Shown: positions 34,540-43,175, numbered from the stretch's first letter. The stretch is 48,741 nt of DNA from Levyella massiliensis (GCF_000308275.2 NZ_HG529491.1:420700-469440); one strand, 5' to 3'. Notes: a model not told the origin generated them from the sequence alone. Made by a program: numbers and translations.

Positions 34540-35781
34540 ATGACAGACCAAGATAGCTATGAAAACTTTACACAACAGAACGAAGACGCGGCGACGCGCC
34601 GCATTGTGCGTGAGGAAATTGCGCGCAACTATCGTCCGAAGGGTGGTCTGGCGCGCGGCTTAGCCCTTGTGCTGGCGGGAGCCTTGCTCGGTGCCGGCGG
34701 CGGAGCAGCCCTTGTGGCATCGGGGAATGTACCCCTGCCCGCGCAATATACAAACACAGCCACCGGCACACAAAACGGCACACAAAAGGTACAGATATCG
34801 CTGAAGGAAGGGGAAAGAACCGTTGAAAATGCCATTGCGGCCAAGGCCATCCCGGCCATTGTGGGCATCACGACCGTCTCCAAGAACGTAAGCCGCAATC
34901 CGTTTCTTTACGGCACTCCCCAATATTCCGAATCCGTCGGGTCGGGCGTTATCGTTTCTCCCGACGGCTATATCCTGACCAATGCCCATGTCGTTAACGG
35001 CGGCAACGCCCGCACCGTCCGCGTGCGCCTCTCCACGGGGGAAGAACAAGAAGCCAAGGTGCTGTGGGCCGATGCCACGCTGGACTTGGCCGTGCTCAAG
35101 GTCGAAAAGAAAAATCTACCAACGATCGAGTTTGGCAATGCGGCCGACGTAAAGGTGGGCGATAAGGCCATTGCCATCGGGAACCCGCTGGGCCTGGATT
35201 TGCAATCCACACTGACCTCCGGCTACATTTCCGGCCTTAATCGTTCCATTACCCTGCAGGACGGCAACATTATGGACGGCCTGATTCAGACCGACGCCGC
35301 CATCAATGGTGGCAACTCCGGCGGCGCGCTCCTAAACGCCAAGGGCCAGCTCATTGGTATCAATACTGCCAAGCCGGAATCGGCGGATGGCATCGGCTTT
35401 GCCATTCCGGTCTCTACGGCCAAGCCCATCGTGGAGAAGATCGTGGCGGAAGGCAACTATACGCCCCTCTATATGGGCATCAACGGCGCAAACACGAAGC
35501 TGGTAGCGGCCAGCGGCGTCGAAGGTCTCCCCACGGACAGCGGTGTTGTCGTGCGTGATGTCGTAGCCGGTTCTCCCGCCGCCGCCATGGGCATTGCCCC
35601 CTATGACATTATTACGGCCATTAACGACGAGACCGTGGAATCCATGAATACCTTAAAAACCCTCCTTCTTAAGTATAAGAAGGGCGATACGGTCACCGTC
35701 ACCTACTACCACGGGCAGCAGAAGAAGACCGGGAAGATGACATTTACCGATTTTACGCCGGAAACCACCCGCTCGCGCTAA
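34540..35781 (+). CDS. HtrA/DegP-type membrane-anchored serine protease
   Basis: 413 residues from the ATG at 34540 (GAAAGGGGAAC upstream), preferred over an in-frame ATG at 34516. A polar N-tail of about 40 residues and one helix (about 43-66) anchor it, leaving the protease outside. The trypsin-like triad is H150 (LTNAHVV), D182 (DATLDLAVLK) and S260 (GGNSGGAL). A PDZ domain follows (about 310-400, PTDSGVVVRDVVAGSPAAAMGI). It should degrade or refold misfolded envelope and secreted proteins; here it precedes a row of surface-protein genes. The C-terminal end is short, with one PDZ, as in Gram-positive HtrA. Confidence 0.93.
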   Translation: MTDQDSYENFTQQNEDAATRRIVREEIARNYRPKGGLARGLALVLAGALLGAGGGAALVASGNVPLPAQYTNTATGTQNGTQKVQISLKEGERTVENAIAAKAIPAIVGITTVSKNVSRNPFLYGTPQYSESVGSGVIVSPDGYILTNAHVVNGGNARTVRVRLSTGEEQEAKVLWADATLDLAVLKVEKKNLPTIEFGNAADVKVGDKAIAIGNPLGLDLQSTLTSGYISGLNRSITLQDGNIMDGLIQTDAAINGGNSGGALLNAKGQLIGINTAKPESADGIGFAIPVSTAKPIVEKIVAEGNYTPLYMGINGANTKLVAASGVEGLPTDSGVVVRDVVAGSPAAAMGIAPYDIITAINDETVESMNTLKTLLLKYKKGDTVTVTYYHGQQKKTGKMTFTDFTPETTRSR

Positions 35782-35922
35782 ATTCTTGCACGGGAACGGG
35801 GGCAAATTCCCCTTTTTCTTCGAAAACCGATGAAAAAACACGGAAACGTTGCCCCAAAGGCAAATTATGCCAAAAAATAGTTACTTTTTTGTAATAATTT
35901 GCCCGATTGGGTGCTTCAGGCG

Positions 35923-35951
35923 TTGACAACACTCACTCAAATTGGTATTAT
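35923..35951 (+). promoter_or_regulatory. Strong sigma-A-type promoter of the sortase-type surface protein gene
   Basis: TTGACA (35923-35928), exactly 17 bp, then TATTAT (35946-35951). T- and A-rich DNA just upstream (TTACTTTTTTGTAATAATTT) resembles an UP element. The leader to the ATG at 36054 would be about 95 bases. The best promoter match in the window, consistent with an abundant surface protein. Confidence 0.85.
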
Positions 35952-36053
35952 CAGCTTGTAAATCAAGAAGTTTCCGAGGAAGCTTCACTGATTACATGCA
36001 CAACCATAGCAGTTGATATGTAAAGCAGGTTGAAATCATTACGGAGGATTACT

Positions 36054-37298
36054 ATGAAAACAAAACGTATTGTTGCTTTAGCACTGGCCGGTGCACTGGC
36101 ACTGGGTGCAGTTACCCCGGCATTTGCTGAGGAAGCGAAGGAAACGAAGAATGCGGAAACTATTAAACTTGAAGAGTTGACTGCAAAAAAGACTTCGGAA
36201 GCTTATGGAAAAATTGTTGAGGCTCAGGCCAACACAGTCGAAGAAGCACAGAGCAATTATGACAAGGCTGTAAAATATGAAGCAGAAACAAAGAAGGAAG
36301 ATGAATCTGCTCGCCAGTGGAAAGCTAAAAGAGCTGCTGATCTGAAAAACGCACAGGACGCCATTGATGAGGTAAAAGACAAGATCGATGCGCTTTCTGC
36401 ATTGCAATTGGATGTTCGAAATGCAAAAGACCACAGTGAGATGGAGTATTCCAAGAAGTTCAATAAAGCCAATCCGTTAAGAAATGAAAAAGCATACAGA
36501 GATGCCATCATTTATGCGAAGAACACTCACGATGCAGCTGGTGCTGCAGCATTACAAGAGCAGTTAGACTACTTCTTAGTAAAAATTAAGCCGTTCCAAG
36601 ATAGAGATGAAAAATTGGTAGAGGATATCGATAATGCCAAACTTTCATTGAAAGCGCTTACTACTAAGAAGGACATCGCACAAGCTAAATATGATGATGC
36701 TGAAAAGTGGGCTCAGGAAACGCAAGAGAAGTGGACCCAAGCATGGAAAGATATGATTGTCAAAAAGCATGTCTTGGCAACTGAAGAGGACAATCTGAAT
36801 CGTATTAAAGAACTACAGGGTTACTTTACTGAGAAGACGATTAAGAACGAAACCAATCCTGCCTTGGTAAAACTGGCTAAAGAAGATTTCTTGACCTATT
36901 TCTTAGTTAAACTGCAAGCTGACGATTGGTACATCACTGAAAGCACTCTGAAGAAACTGAATCTTTCTGAAGATTTGCTGAAACAGTATCATGATGTTTT
37001 GGCGGATGAAGGTTCGGTAGCTCCGGCAGAATCTTCTCAGGAAGAAGAGAGCAAAAAACCGGATGAATCCAAGCCAAACGAAGAGAAACCGGGTACTTCT
37101 GAAGACAAACCGGCTCCGGTCGTTCCGGGCAAGGAAGACAAACCGGCAACCGACAAGAAAGACAACAAGAAGGACAACAAGAAAGCCACCAAGAAGAGCA
37201 ACAAAGCTCCGAAGACCGGTGACATTGCCGTTCTTGCTTATGCCGGAACCGCTGTATTGGCTGCAGGCGCATACGTTGCTTCCAAGAAACGCAAGTAA
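36054..37298 (+). CDS. Cell-wall-anchored helical surface protein with LPXTG-like sorting signal
   Basis: 414 residues from the ATG at 36054 (GGAGG upstream). Signal peptide MKTKRIVALALAGALALGAV cut near AFA-EE. The mature region (about 30-330) is almost wholly helical and rich in Lys, Glu and Ala, with long charged stretches likely to be coiled coil. A Lys/Pro/Glu/Asp spacer (about 335-385) leads to the sorting signal: APKTGD, a hydrophobic run and KKRK, so the usual LPxTG leucine is Ala. Adhesin or cell-wall structural roles are possible; none is shown. Codon use is visibly more A/T-rich than neighbours. A consensus promoter and a terminator frame it as a single-gene unit. Confidence 0.85.
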   Translation: MKTKRIVALALAGALALGAVTPAFAEEAKETKNAETIKLEELTAKKTSEAYGKIVEAQANTVEEAQSNYDKAVKYEAETKKEDESARQWKAKRAADLKNAQDAIDEVKDKIDALSALQLDVRNAKDHSEMEYSKKFNKANPLRNEKAYRDAIIYAKNTHDAAGAAALQEQLDYFLVKIKPFQDRDEKLVEDIDNAKLSLKALTTKKDIAQAKYDDAEKWAQETQEKWTQAWKDMIVKKHVLATEEDNLNRIKELQGYFTEKTIKNETNPALVKLAKEDFLTYFLVKLQADDWYITESTLKKLNLSEDLLKQYHDVLADEGSVAPAESSQEEESKKPDESKPNEEKPGTSEDKPAPVVPGKEDKPATDKKDNKKDNKKATKKSNKAPKTGDIAVLAYAGTAVLAAGAYVASKKRK

Positions 37299-37361
37299 TT
37301 GAGTCAAAACGCACTGCTATTGGTGTGAATGAAGGGGTTTACCCAATATGGTGACCTCGTC

Positions 37362-37394
37362 GGAGGAGGTTCTTCGGAATCTCCTCCTTTTTTC
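37362..37394 (+). terminator. Intrinsic terminator after the surface protein gene
   Basis: GGAGGAG / CTCCTCC stem with an inner TTC-TTCG-GAA tetraloop hairpin, then TTTTTTC. Confidence 0.9.
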
Positions 37395-37454
37395 TTCCAT
37401 CGATTGCGCTTGATTCAAACCGTTTACATTACTTTGACTCAGAAAGGAGTCCTC

Positions 37455-39380
37455 ATGAAACAGAAAAGGATACAATCGGTAGCCCTGTCTCTGCTGCTCG
37501 CCGGAGCGTTAGCATTTACCGGCATGTTTGCCACAACGGCCAATGCGGCGGCAGAAAAGTTTACCGTTACCCGATTATCCGGCGCTCGCCGCGAGGATGT
37601 GGCCAAGAAAGTCAGTGATACCTTCTTTACGAAGCCGACTAAAGCGCATCGCGTGATTCTCGTTAACGATTTAGCGTTTGCGGATGCTATCAGCTCCACG
37701 AATATTTCGCAAGGCCAATACCCCATCCTCTATACGCATAAGGCGTCTATGCCGGAAGCGACCGCAAAAGCCTTACGGGAACTGAAGCCCTCAGAGGTGT
37801 ATATCATGGGCGGAAAGAACTCCGTATCCGAAGCAGTTGCCGGAGAAGTAAAGAACATTATCGGAAAAACACCGGTTCGTGTTGGCGGAAAAGATCGCTA
37901 TGAAGTCAGTGTAAATTCGGCGCAATTCCGTAAGGCGCCGCAGAAGGTGATGATTACGACCGGACAGGTCTATTCCGATGCTTTGATTGCGGCTCCGTAT
38001 GCGCAAAAGGAAAAAGCCACCGTATTATTGGTCGGAAACACACTTTCCCAGAGTGCTAAAAACTATTTGAACTCGGTTTCAAAAGTACAGACGGAAATCA
38101 TCGGTGGCAAACGCTATGTACCGGCTGCGATGGAACAAGAGATTGCTTATTCTGCGGGTACGTATCCGAACCGTATCGGCGGGGCCGATCGTTATGAAGT
38201 AAGCGCTTCTTTGGCTAAAAAGAACTTTGGCAATGCGCAGTACGCGTTCCTGGCTAGCGGCCAAGTCTTCTCTGATGCGCTTTCCGCAAGTTCAGCGGCA
38301 CAGAAGCTCAACGCCCCGATCCTTTTGACACAGAAGCATGTGATTTCAACGGCCGTATTGGATGCCATGAAAGACAATAGCAAGCTCAGCAAGCTCTATG
38401 TCATGGGCGGTGTCAACACGATTGCACCGAGCGTTCTGGACACGGTCAAAAATATCTTAAACCCCGAAGAAACGGATATTTCGGACATAAAAGGACCGAA
38501 TACTGTAGTAGATATCAGTAAATTGCCTAAAGACGTCCAGAAGGCATTAAAAACGTTAAAGCAGGATATGTCCACAGAGGGAGCCGAACAATTCGTAACG
38601 GCGCTGAATCGGCTGCGTAAAGACGCTGGCCTTAGCCCCCTTAAATATGATCCTAATTTAAGTATAGAAGCAGCTTATCGTTTAATGACAGCCCAGTTAA
38701 CCAAAAAACTGCCCGAAGGTGGACAGTATTGGTCTGGGGATGAATATTATCGTGTCACAGGCGTTTTTGGGATGAATCCGAACTTGATGCAAAACTTAAA
38801 TCGCGTGTTTCTGCAAAGCGGCGGATCAGCGACCATTGATTCGATCGGTTTAGCAAAATATAACGGCGTATGGAGCTTTTATATGGGTGGTGCATTGAAT
38901 AATGCAAGTAGCGGCACTCAATATCGCCGTATTATGAATGGTAAATATCATGCAGAGAAAGCAAGTGAAGTTTTAACACTTTTAAATGCTGAGCGAAGAA
39001 AACATGGAGTGTCCGAAGTAAAAATGGATCCTGTGTTGCAAAAGCTGGCTGAGGCGCGTGCCCGCGAAGCTACCGGACTTATGACTCATATTCGTCCGAA
39101 TGGAGATAACTATAAGCGTGAGTTTGATAAAACTGGCATGTATACCTATATGGGAGAGTCAGTGGCTTCGATGCAAACCGCTGAAGAATTCATCAATAGT
39201 TTGATGGATCATGCACCTCATCGTCATACTGTAACTAATGAAAAATTTACAAATATTGGCATTGGTGTCTTTGAGGCTGAAGATGGTCATTTCTATTGGG
39301 ATGCCGTTTATGGTCAACAAGGTCCTCAGTATACTCCTAACTTCAAACTGAAGGATCTCTCTCATCTGTATCGCAAGTAA
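37455..39380 (+). CDS. Secreted protein with three CWB2 repeats and a C-terminal CAP domain
   Basis: 641 residues from the ATG at 37455 (AGAAAGGAG upstream). Signal peptide ends near TANAAA. Three cell-wall-binding type 2 repeats (about 35-335) each show the pattern VILVNDLAFADAIS / VYIMGG, VGGKDRYEVS, and IGGADRYEVSASLA / LYVMGG; they bind anionic wall polymers non-covalently. After a linker comes a degenerate helical half-domain (FVTALNRLRKDAGLSPLKYD) and then a CAP/SCP domain (about 505-635) with LNAERRKHGVSEVKMDPVLQKLA, LMTHIRPNG, YMGESVASM and HRHTVTNEKFTNIGIGV. CAP proteins are extracellular with varied roles. Base composition shifts to A/T-rich near 38470, at the domain border. Confidence 0.9.
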   Translation: MKQKRIQSVALSLLLAGALAFTGMFATTANAAAEKFTVTRLSGARREDVAKKVSDTFFTKPTKAHRVILVNDLAFADAISSTNISQGQYPILYTHKASMPEATAKALRELKPSEVYIMGGKNSVSEAVAGEVKNIIGKTPVRVGGKDRYEVSVNSAQFRKAPQKVMITTGQVYSDALIAAPYAQKEKATVLLVGNTLSQSAKNYLNSVSKVQTEIIGGKRYVPAAMEQEIAYSAGTYPNRIGGADRYEVSASLAKKNFGNAQYAFLASGQVFSDALSASSAAQKLNAPILLTQKHVISTAVLDAMKDNSKLSKLYVMGGVNTIAPSVLDTVKNILNPEETDISDIKGPNTVVDISKLPKDVQKALKTLKQDMSTEGAEQFVTALNRLRKDAGLSPLKYDPNLSIEAAYRLMTAQLTKKLPEGGQYWSGDEYYRVTGVFGMNPNLMQNLNRVFLQSGGSATIDSIGLAKYNGVWSFYMGGALNNASSGTQYRRIMNGKYHAEKASEVLTLLNAERRKHGVSEVKMDPVLQKLAEARAREATGLMTHIRPNGDNYKREFDKTGMYTYMGESVASMQTAEEFINSLMDHAPHRHTVTNEKFTNIGIGVFEAEDGHFYWDAVYGQQGPQYTPNFKLKDLSHLYRK

Positions 39381-39400
39381 GGGGAGAAAAAGAATAAGAA

Positions 39401-39428
39401 AGAAGGGGCGCACGCCCCTTCTTTTTTT
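39401..39428 (+). terminator. Intrinsic terminator after the CWB2-CAP gene
   Basis: AGAAGGGGC / GCCCCTTCT stem with a GCAC loop, followed by TTTTTTT. Confidence 0.92.
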
Positions 39429-39433
39429 GTGCG

Positions 39434-39542
39434 ATAGAAGAAGGGTTGCGTAGCAGACGAAGGGTTACGCGGCAGACGAAGGGTTACGCGGCAGACGAGG
39501 GATTGTATAGCAGGAGAATAGTTACACGCTAGGAGAAAAGCG
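39434..39542. repeat. 19-bp tandem repeat, about five to six units
   Basis: Units of GCAGACGAAGGGTTACGCG begin at 39453, 39472, 39491 (diverging) and 39510, with related flanking units at 39434 and about 39530. Period 19, as in the repeat at 13456-13534, whose units also start ATAGAAGAAG. Confidence 0.75.
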
Positions 39543-39555
39543 AACTACGGCACAT

Positions 39556-39580
39556 AAAAACCGCCCCGGTTGGGGCGGCT
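39556..39580 (-). terminator. Intrinsic terminator of the G5 lipoprotein gene
   Basis: On the minus strand CCGCCCC / GGGGCGG with an AACC loop runs into TTTTTATG, 17 bases after the stop. Confidence 0.88.
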
Positions 39581-39596
39581 CTTAGATACATAGGAT

Positions 39597-40424
39597 TTAA
39601 TCCAGGATGCTCGGAATGTAATTCGAGGCTTGGGGCGGTGTCGGTTGCTCCGTGTCGGGAATGATCAGGGGCTCTTCGGCGGGTTCTTCGGTGTGGGGCG
39701 CTTCGGAATGCGCAGGAGCGCTGGATTGCGAATGGGCCTTCGAGGATTGTTCCGTGTGGGAAGAACTGTTGGGTTTAGAAGGTTTCGAGGGCTTGGAAGG
39801 CTTCCCGGTCTTGGAAGATTGCGCCGGCTTGTCCTCGGGACCGGCCGGGACAATGCGAATGTCCTTGACTTTGGAGGACTGCTGCGATGACGCATCGGAC
39901 GATGCTTCTTGTTCATCGCCATCCTTCTCCAGGGCTGCGGGATCTGCCAGAATGCGCTTTACTAAGTCGTGATCCGTCCGGGTATTATTGATACGGGGCG
40001 GTTCCGCGTATTTGTCGGACTTCGGCTCGGAATACGCAATGATTTCGCGCGCGCCGACATCGCTAAAATCCTGCGTGGGAGCAATCTTCACAATGGCTGC
40101 CACGGGCTTTTTGAGCACTTCTTCGGACATGGCTTTGCGTGAAACTTCTTGACCTTCGCGCATGGAAATTTCGTAGGTGATATTGCTTTCCCCACGTTCG
40201 CCCTTTTGTACAATCTTATATTCGCCGGGAGACAGGGAACTGTCGACTTCCGTCGTAATCGGGAATTCCTGTTCCACCTTCTCCGTCACTTGTTTCGTTT
40301 CTTCAACCTCGGTGCTGCTGTCTTCACTGCTCACATCGACAAGCTCAAAACCAGGCTTTCCGCTGCAAGCGGTTAATAACATACTGCTTAGCGCCAAAGC
40401 GAGGAATAATTTTTTTTGTTTCAT
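39597..40424 (-). CDS. Lipoprotein with a G5 domain and Ser/Pro-rich tail
   Basis: 275 residues, with GAGAGGAAAG upstream. The lipoprotein signal ends LLTACSGK (Cys20). A G5 domain occupies about 45-120: EEFPITTEVDSSLSPGEYKI-type start, QKGERGESNITYEISMREGQEVSRK, then KKPVAAIVKIA. G5 domains are associated with binding N-acetylglucosamine-containing wall or biofilm polymers. The rest is low complexity: acidic and Ser-rich, with SKPSKPSKP repeats and many Pro, probably an extended tail across the wall. No hydrolase domain is fused, unlike many G5 proteins. It is opposite in direction to the RNA methyltransferase gene. Confidence 0.8.
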   Translation of the reverse strand: MKQKKLFLALALSSMLLTACSGKPGFELVDVSSEDSSTEVEETKQVTEKVEQEFPITTEVDSSLSPGEYKIVQKGERGESNITYEISMREGQEVSRKAMSEEVLKKPVAAIVKIAPTQDFSDVGAREIIAYSEPKSDKYAEPPRINNTRTDHDLVKRILADPAALEKDGDEQEASSDASSQQSSKVKDIRIVPAGPEDKPAQSSKTGKPSKPSKPSKPNSSSHTEQSSKAHSQSSAPAHSEAPHTEEPAEEPLIIPDTEQPTPPQASNYIPSILD

Positions 40425-40577
40425 ACTTTCCTCTCTCTCTTCAGGGCTCCGTTACAGGAGTCGCTACGAAATAAGTATACACGAATTGGCCATTGCTTTC
40501 TACCTCCACTGTCGATGGGCGAAAGGGGCAATTTTCGCTATAATCAATAGTAGCTTAGCAATAGAAAGGGTCCGATT

Positions 40578-42029
40578 ATGACGAAGAAGAAACATCCCAT
40601 TGTCGATGTGCGGTTGGAGCATCTGGCGTATCCAAATTTAGCCACCGGTGTGGTGCTGGCGCCCTTGCCGCCGGATCCGGTGGGGGAACTGCTGGAGCTG
40701 CCGGTGGATCACGCCAGCCGTGAAGCCATGGCGCCCATGCGCATGAAGGGCGGGCTGCCGGGGCAAGTCTGGCGATGCCGTGTGAAGCGTTCCCATAAGG
40801 GCGTGAAGGAAGTGGATCCTTTGGAGCTTTTAGCGCCTTCCGCCATGGAGCGACGCCCGAAGTGTCCGCATGCGGGCGTTTGCGGCGGCTGCAATTACCA
40901 GACTCTTTCTTATGAGGCGGAATTGATGTTAAAGAGTCAGCAGATGCGTGCGCTTTACAGCAATGCCGGCTTTTCGGAAGATATTTCTTTGCATCGCTCA
41001 CCTCTGATCGAAGGCTATCGCGACAAGATGGAATATGCCTTCGGTGATCTCACGCCCGGCGGCCCTCTGACCCTCGGCCTGCATCGCCCGCGTCATTTCT
41101 ACGACATTTTACCGACGACCTGCTGCAATATCGTGCCGCCGGATTTCAATACCCTGCGCAAGGCCGTGGAGCACTTTTGCCAACAGCAGCAATGGACGTT
41201 TTATCATCGCTCGAAAAAAACGGGCTACCTGCGCCATCTCGTGCTCCGTGCATCGCTTACGACAGATGAAATTATGGTCAATTTGGTCACCACGTCGGCC
41301 CATTCTTGGACGCAGGCGGATACGGAGGCCTTCTTGTCCTGCCTGCGCGCTCTGCCTCTCTCCATGCGCCTTGTGAGTGTCTTTCATACCATCAATGACA
41401 GCCCTGCCGATGTGGTTCAAGCGGATGCACTCGACCTTCTGGCCGGTCGCGCCTATTTGGAGGAAAAACTTTTTGAGCTCACCTTCCATGTGGGGCCCTT
41501 TTCCTTCTTTCAGCCCAACGTCCCCGGCGCCAAGAACCTCTATGCCAAGGCCCTGGAATTTGCCGGCGACATCAGCGGAAAAACGGTCTACGACCTCTAT
41601 TCGGGCACAGGCACCCTCGCCCAGATTGCCGCTGCCCATGCGCAGCGCGTCATCGGTGTTGAAATTGTCGAAGAAGCCGTCGAGAAGGCAAAAGAAGCCT
41701 GCGTGCGTAATCACCTGGCCAATGCCAAATTCATTGCTGCCGACGTCCTGGCCGAACTGACCCGTCTTGCCGACATCGGCGAACGCCCCGACGTCGTCTT
41801 CCTCGACCCTCCGCGCCAGGGCATTCACCCCAAAGCCATTCAGCACCTCCTTGCCGCCCAACCCGAACGCATCGTCTACATCTCCTGCAATCCCACCACC
41901 CAGGTCCACGACCTGGCGCTCTTTCGCGACGGCGGCTACCGCATCGAGAAAATAACGGCTTTTGACCAGTTTCCGCGAACGAAACATGTGGAGACGGTGG
42001 TATTGATGTCAAGGGTCGAAGGAAAATAG
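40578..42029 (+). CDS. rlmD: 23S rRNA (uracil-5-)-methyltransferase, RlmD/RumA family
   Basis: 483 residues with GAAAGGG before the ATG. An N-terminal TRAM-like segment, then an iron-sulphur site C96-x5-C102-x2-C105 (CPHAGVCGGC) with a later Cys in TTCCNIVP. The SAM-binding domain shows DLYSGTGTLAQIAA and FLDPPRQGIHP, and the catalytic Cys437 lies in YISCNPTTQ. It methylates C5 of a uracil in 23S rRNA; RlmD versus RlmCD specificity cannot be told. The 3' end (KHVETVVLM) is a known kind of integration site for serine-recombinase elements, and such an element follows here. The extreme C-terminus may therefore be element-derived. Confidence 0.93.
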   Translation: MTKKKHPIVDVRLEHLAYPNLATGVVLAPLPPDPVGELLELPVDHASREAMAPMRMKGGLPGQVWRCRVKRSHKGVKEVDPLELLAPSAMERRPKCPHAGVCGGCNYQTLSYEAELMLKSQQMRALYSNAGFSEDISLHRSPLIEGYRDKMEYAFGDLTPGGPLTLGLHRPRHFYDILPTTCCNIVPPDFNTLRKAVEHFCQQQQWTFYHRSKKTGYLRHLVLRASLTTDEIMVNLVTTSAHSWTQADTEAFLSCLRALPLSMRLVSVFHTINDSPADVVQADALDLLAGRAYLEEKLFELTFHVGPFSFFQPNVPGAKNLYAKALEFAGDISGKTVYDLYSGTGTLAQIAAAHAQRVIGVEIVEEAVEKAKEACVRNHLANAKFIAADVLAELTRLADIGERPDVVFLDPPRQGIHPKAIQHLLAAQPERIVYISCNPTTQVHDLALFRDGGYRIEKITAFDQFPRTKHVETVVLMSRVEGK

Positions 42030-42094
42030 GCTCGAAAGCCCTTGATTTCAGGCACTTTTCGGCTTCCGGCAGCTTCGAGCAGGTGGAGACGGTG
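41988..42094. other. Candidate attachment-site repeats at the 3' end of rlmD
   Basis: GTGGAGACGGTG occurs at 41988-41999 (the VETV codons of rlmD) and again at 42083-42094. Integration of serine-recombinase elements at exactly this rumA/rlmD codon stretch is known in Firmicutes. The second copy may be a remnant of an earlier insertion or a tandem att site. After it the frame reads VETVNALRELIYGG. Confidence 0.55.
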
Positions 42095-42506
42095 AACGCT
42101 CTGAGAGAACTTATCTACGGCGGCACGGTCGGAAAAATGTGAGAGTGGAGTTGCCGAGATAGATGTCAATAAGTGGAGTTAGTGGATTAGATGTCAGGGT
42201 AGTTGAGTGTTCGAGATAGATGTCAGAAATTTTTTGAACTTTGGAGAGATATAACTTGGAGAGACAAAAGAAGCTAAATGCAAATCAGATAAAAGTATTG
42301 TGATCGGGCTCATCAGGCCTGCGCTACACGGGAACATATCCCTTATTTTTTAAGACAGACCAAGACTCCTACATTGCCATCAGTGGAGGTGAGAAGCGCA
42401 TTTTACTGGACTCAACCAGTGGTAGAGTGGGCAAAAATCAACTGCCGGTTCGTGTAAATTCACATCAATTCCGACTATGCTTGAGTCATGAAAGGAGGTG
42501 CCCGAT
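42030..42506. repeat. Element-boundary DNA with iterated GATGTCA motifs and no intact gene
   Basis: TAGATGTCA recurs at 42160, 42188 and 42217 (28-29 bp apart), and GATGTCA is also at 42005 beside the att-like core; these may be recombinase or accessory-factor sites. An open frame without a start codon (about 42303-42480, SSGLRYTGTYPLFFKTDQDS and on) could be a gene remnant. A 21-bp sequence at 42350-42370 is repeated after the regulator gene (43118-43138). Confidence 0.5.
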
Positions 42507-43121
42507 ATGGATCAAATCAAAATTGGAAAATTCATGGCATCCTGCAGGAAGGAACAGGGCATGACTCAGGCAGTCCTTGCCGAGAAGCTCGGAATCAGTG
42601 ACCGGGCAATATCAAAATGGGAGACTGGAAAGTCCATGCCGGATTCCGGGATTATGCTGGAGCTGTGCGAGCTTCTGAAAATCAACGTCAACGAACTCCT
42701 GTCGGGCGAAAGAATTATGGCAGAAGTATATGACAAACGGGCAGAAGAAAACCTGCTGGCGATGAGACGAGAGGTTGAAGAAAAGAACAGGCAGATGCTT
42801 CGGACGGAATACTTGATTGCGATTCCTGCCGTCATTGCCGGACTGGTCATGGTGTTTGTGGCTTCATTTATAGAGATGCCGGTCTGGCTGCGAATCGCAC
42901 TTATCGTATTTGCTCTCGTAATGATGTTTACGGTCGCTTTTATCGCTGTGGGGATCGAGCAAAAGGCTGGATACTATGAATGCCAGAATTGCCACCACAG
43001 ATATGTTCCTACATACTGGCAGACAAACCTTGCCATGCACATGGGGCGGACGAGATACATGAAATGCCCTGAATGCGGAAAGCGCAGCTGGCAGAAAAAA
43101 GTTCTAACAAAAGAAGATTAA
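42507..43121 (+). CDS. XRE-family transcriptional regulator with membrane helices and zinc ribbon
   Basis: 204 residues from the ATG at 42507 (AAAGGAGG upstream). The HTH spans about 1-62: KIGKFMASCRKEQGMTQAVLAEKLGISDRAISKWETGKSMPD. A charged helix (about 75-100) precedes two membrane helices (about 104-124 and 129-150), then a zinc ribbon (CQNCHHRY and CPECGKRSW). This is a known membrane-tethered XRE layout of Firmicutes; it may sense envelope or redox state and need not be a phage repressor, though its place at the end of the element would suit one. It is flanked by 21-bp direct repeats with one mismatch (42350 and 43118). Confidence 0.85.
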   Translation: MDQIKIGKFMASCRKEQGMTQAVLAEKLGISDRAISKWETGKSMPDSGIMLELCELLKINVNELLSGERIMAEVYDKRAEENLLAMRREVEEKNRQMLRTEYLIAIPAVIAGLVMVFVASFIEMPVWLRIALIVFALVMMFTVAFIAVGIEQKAGYYECQNCHHRYVPTYWQTNLAMHMGRTRYMKCPECGKRSWQKKVLTKED

Positions 43122-43132
43122 GACAGACCAAG

Positions 43133-43175
43133 GCTCCTCACTACTGATTCGGTTCAGTGGCGAGGAGTCTTTTTA
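43133..43175 (+). terminator. Intrinsic terminator of the XRE gene
   Basis: CTCCTC-A-CTACTG pairs with CAGTGG-C-GAGGAG (one mismatch), loop of eight, then TCTTTTTA. It overlaps the last codon of the convergent recombinase gene. Its 5' arm lies within the repeated 21-bp sequence. Confidence 0.75.
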
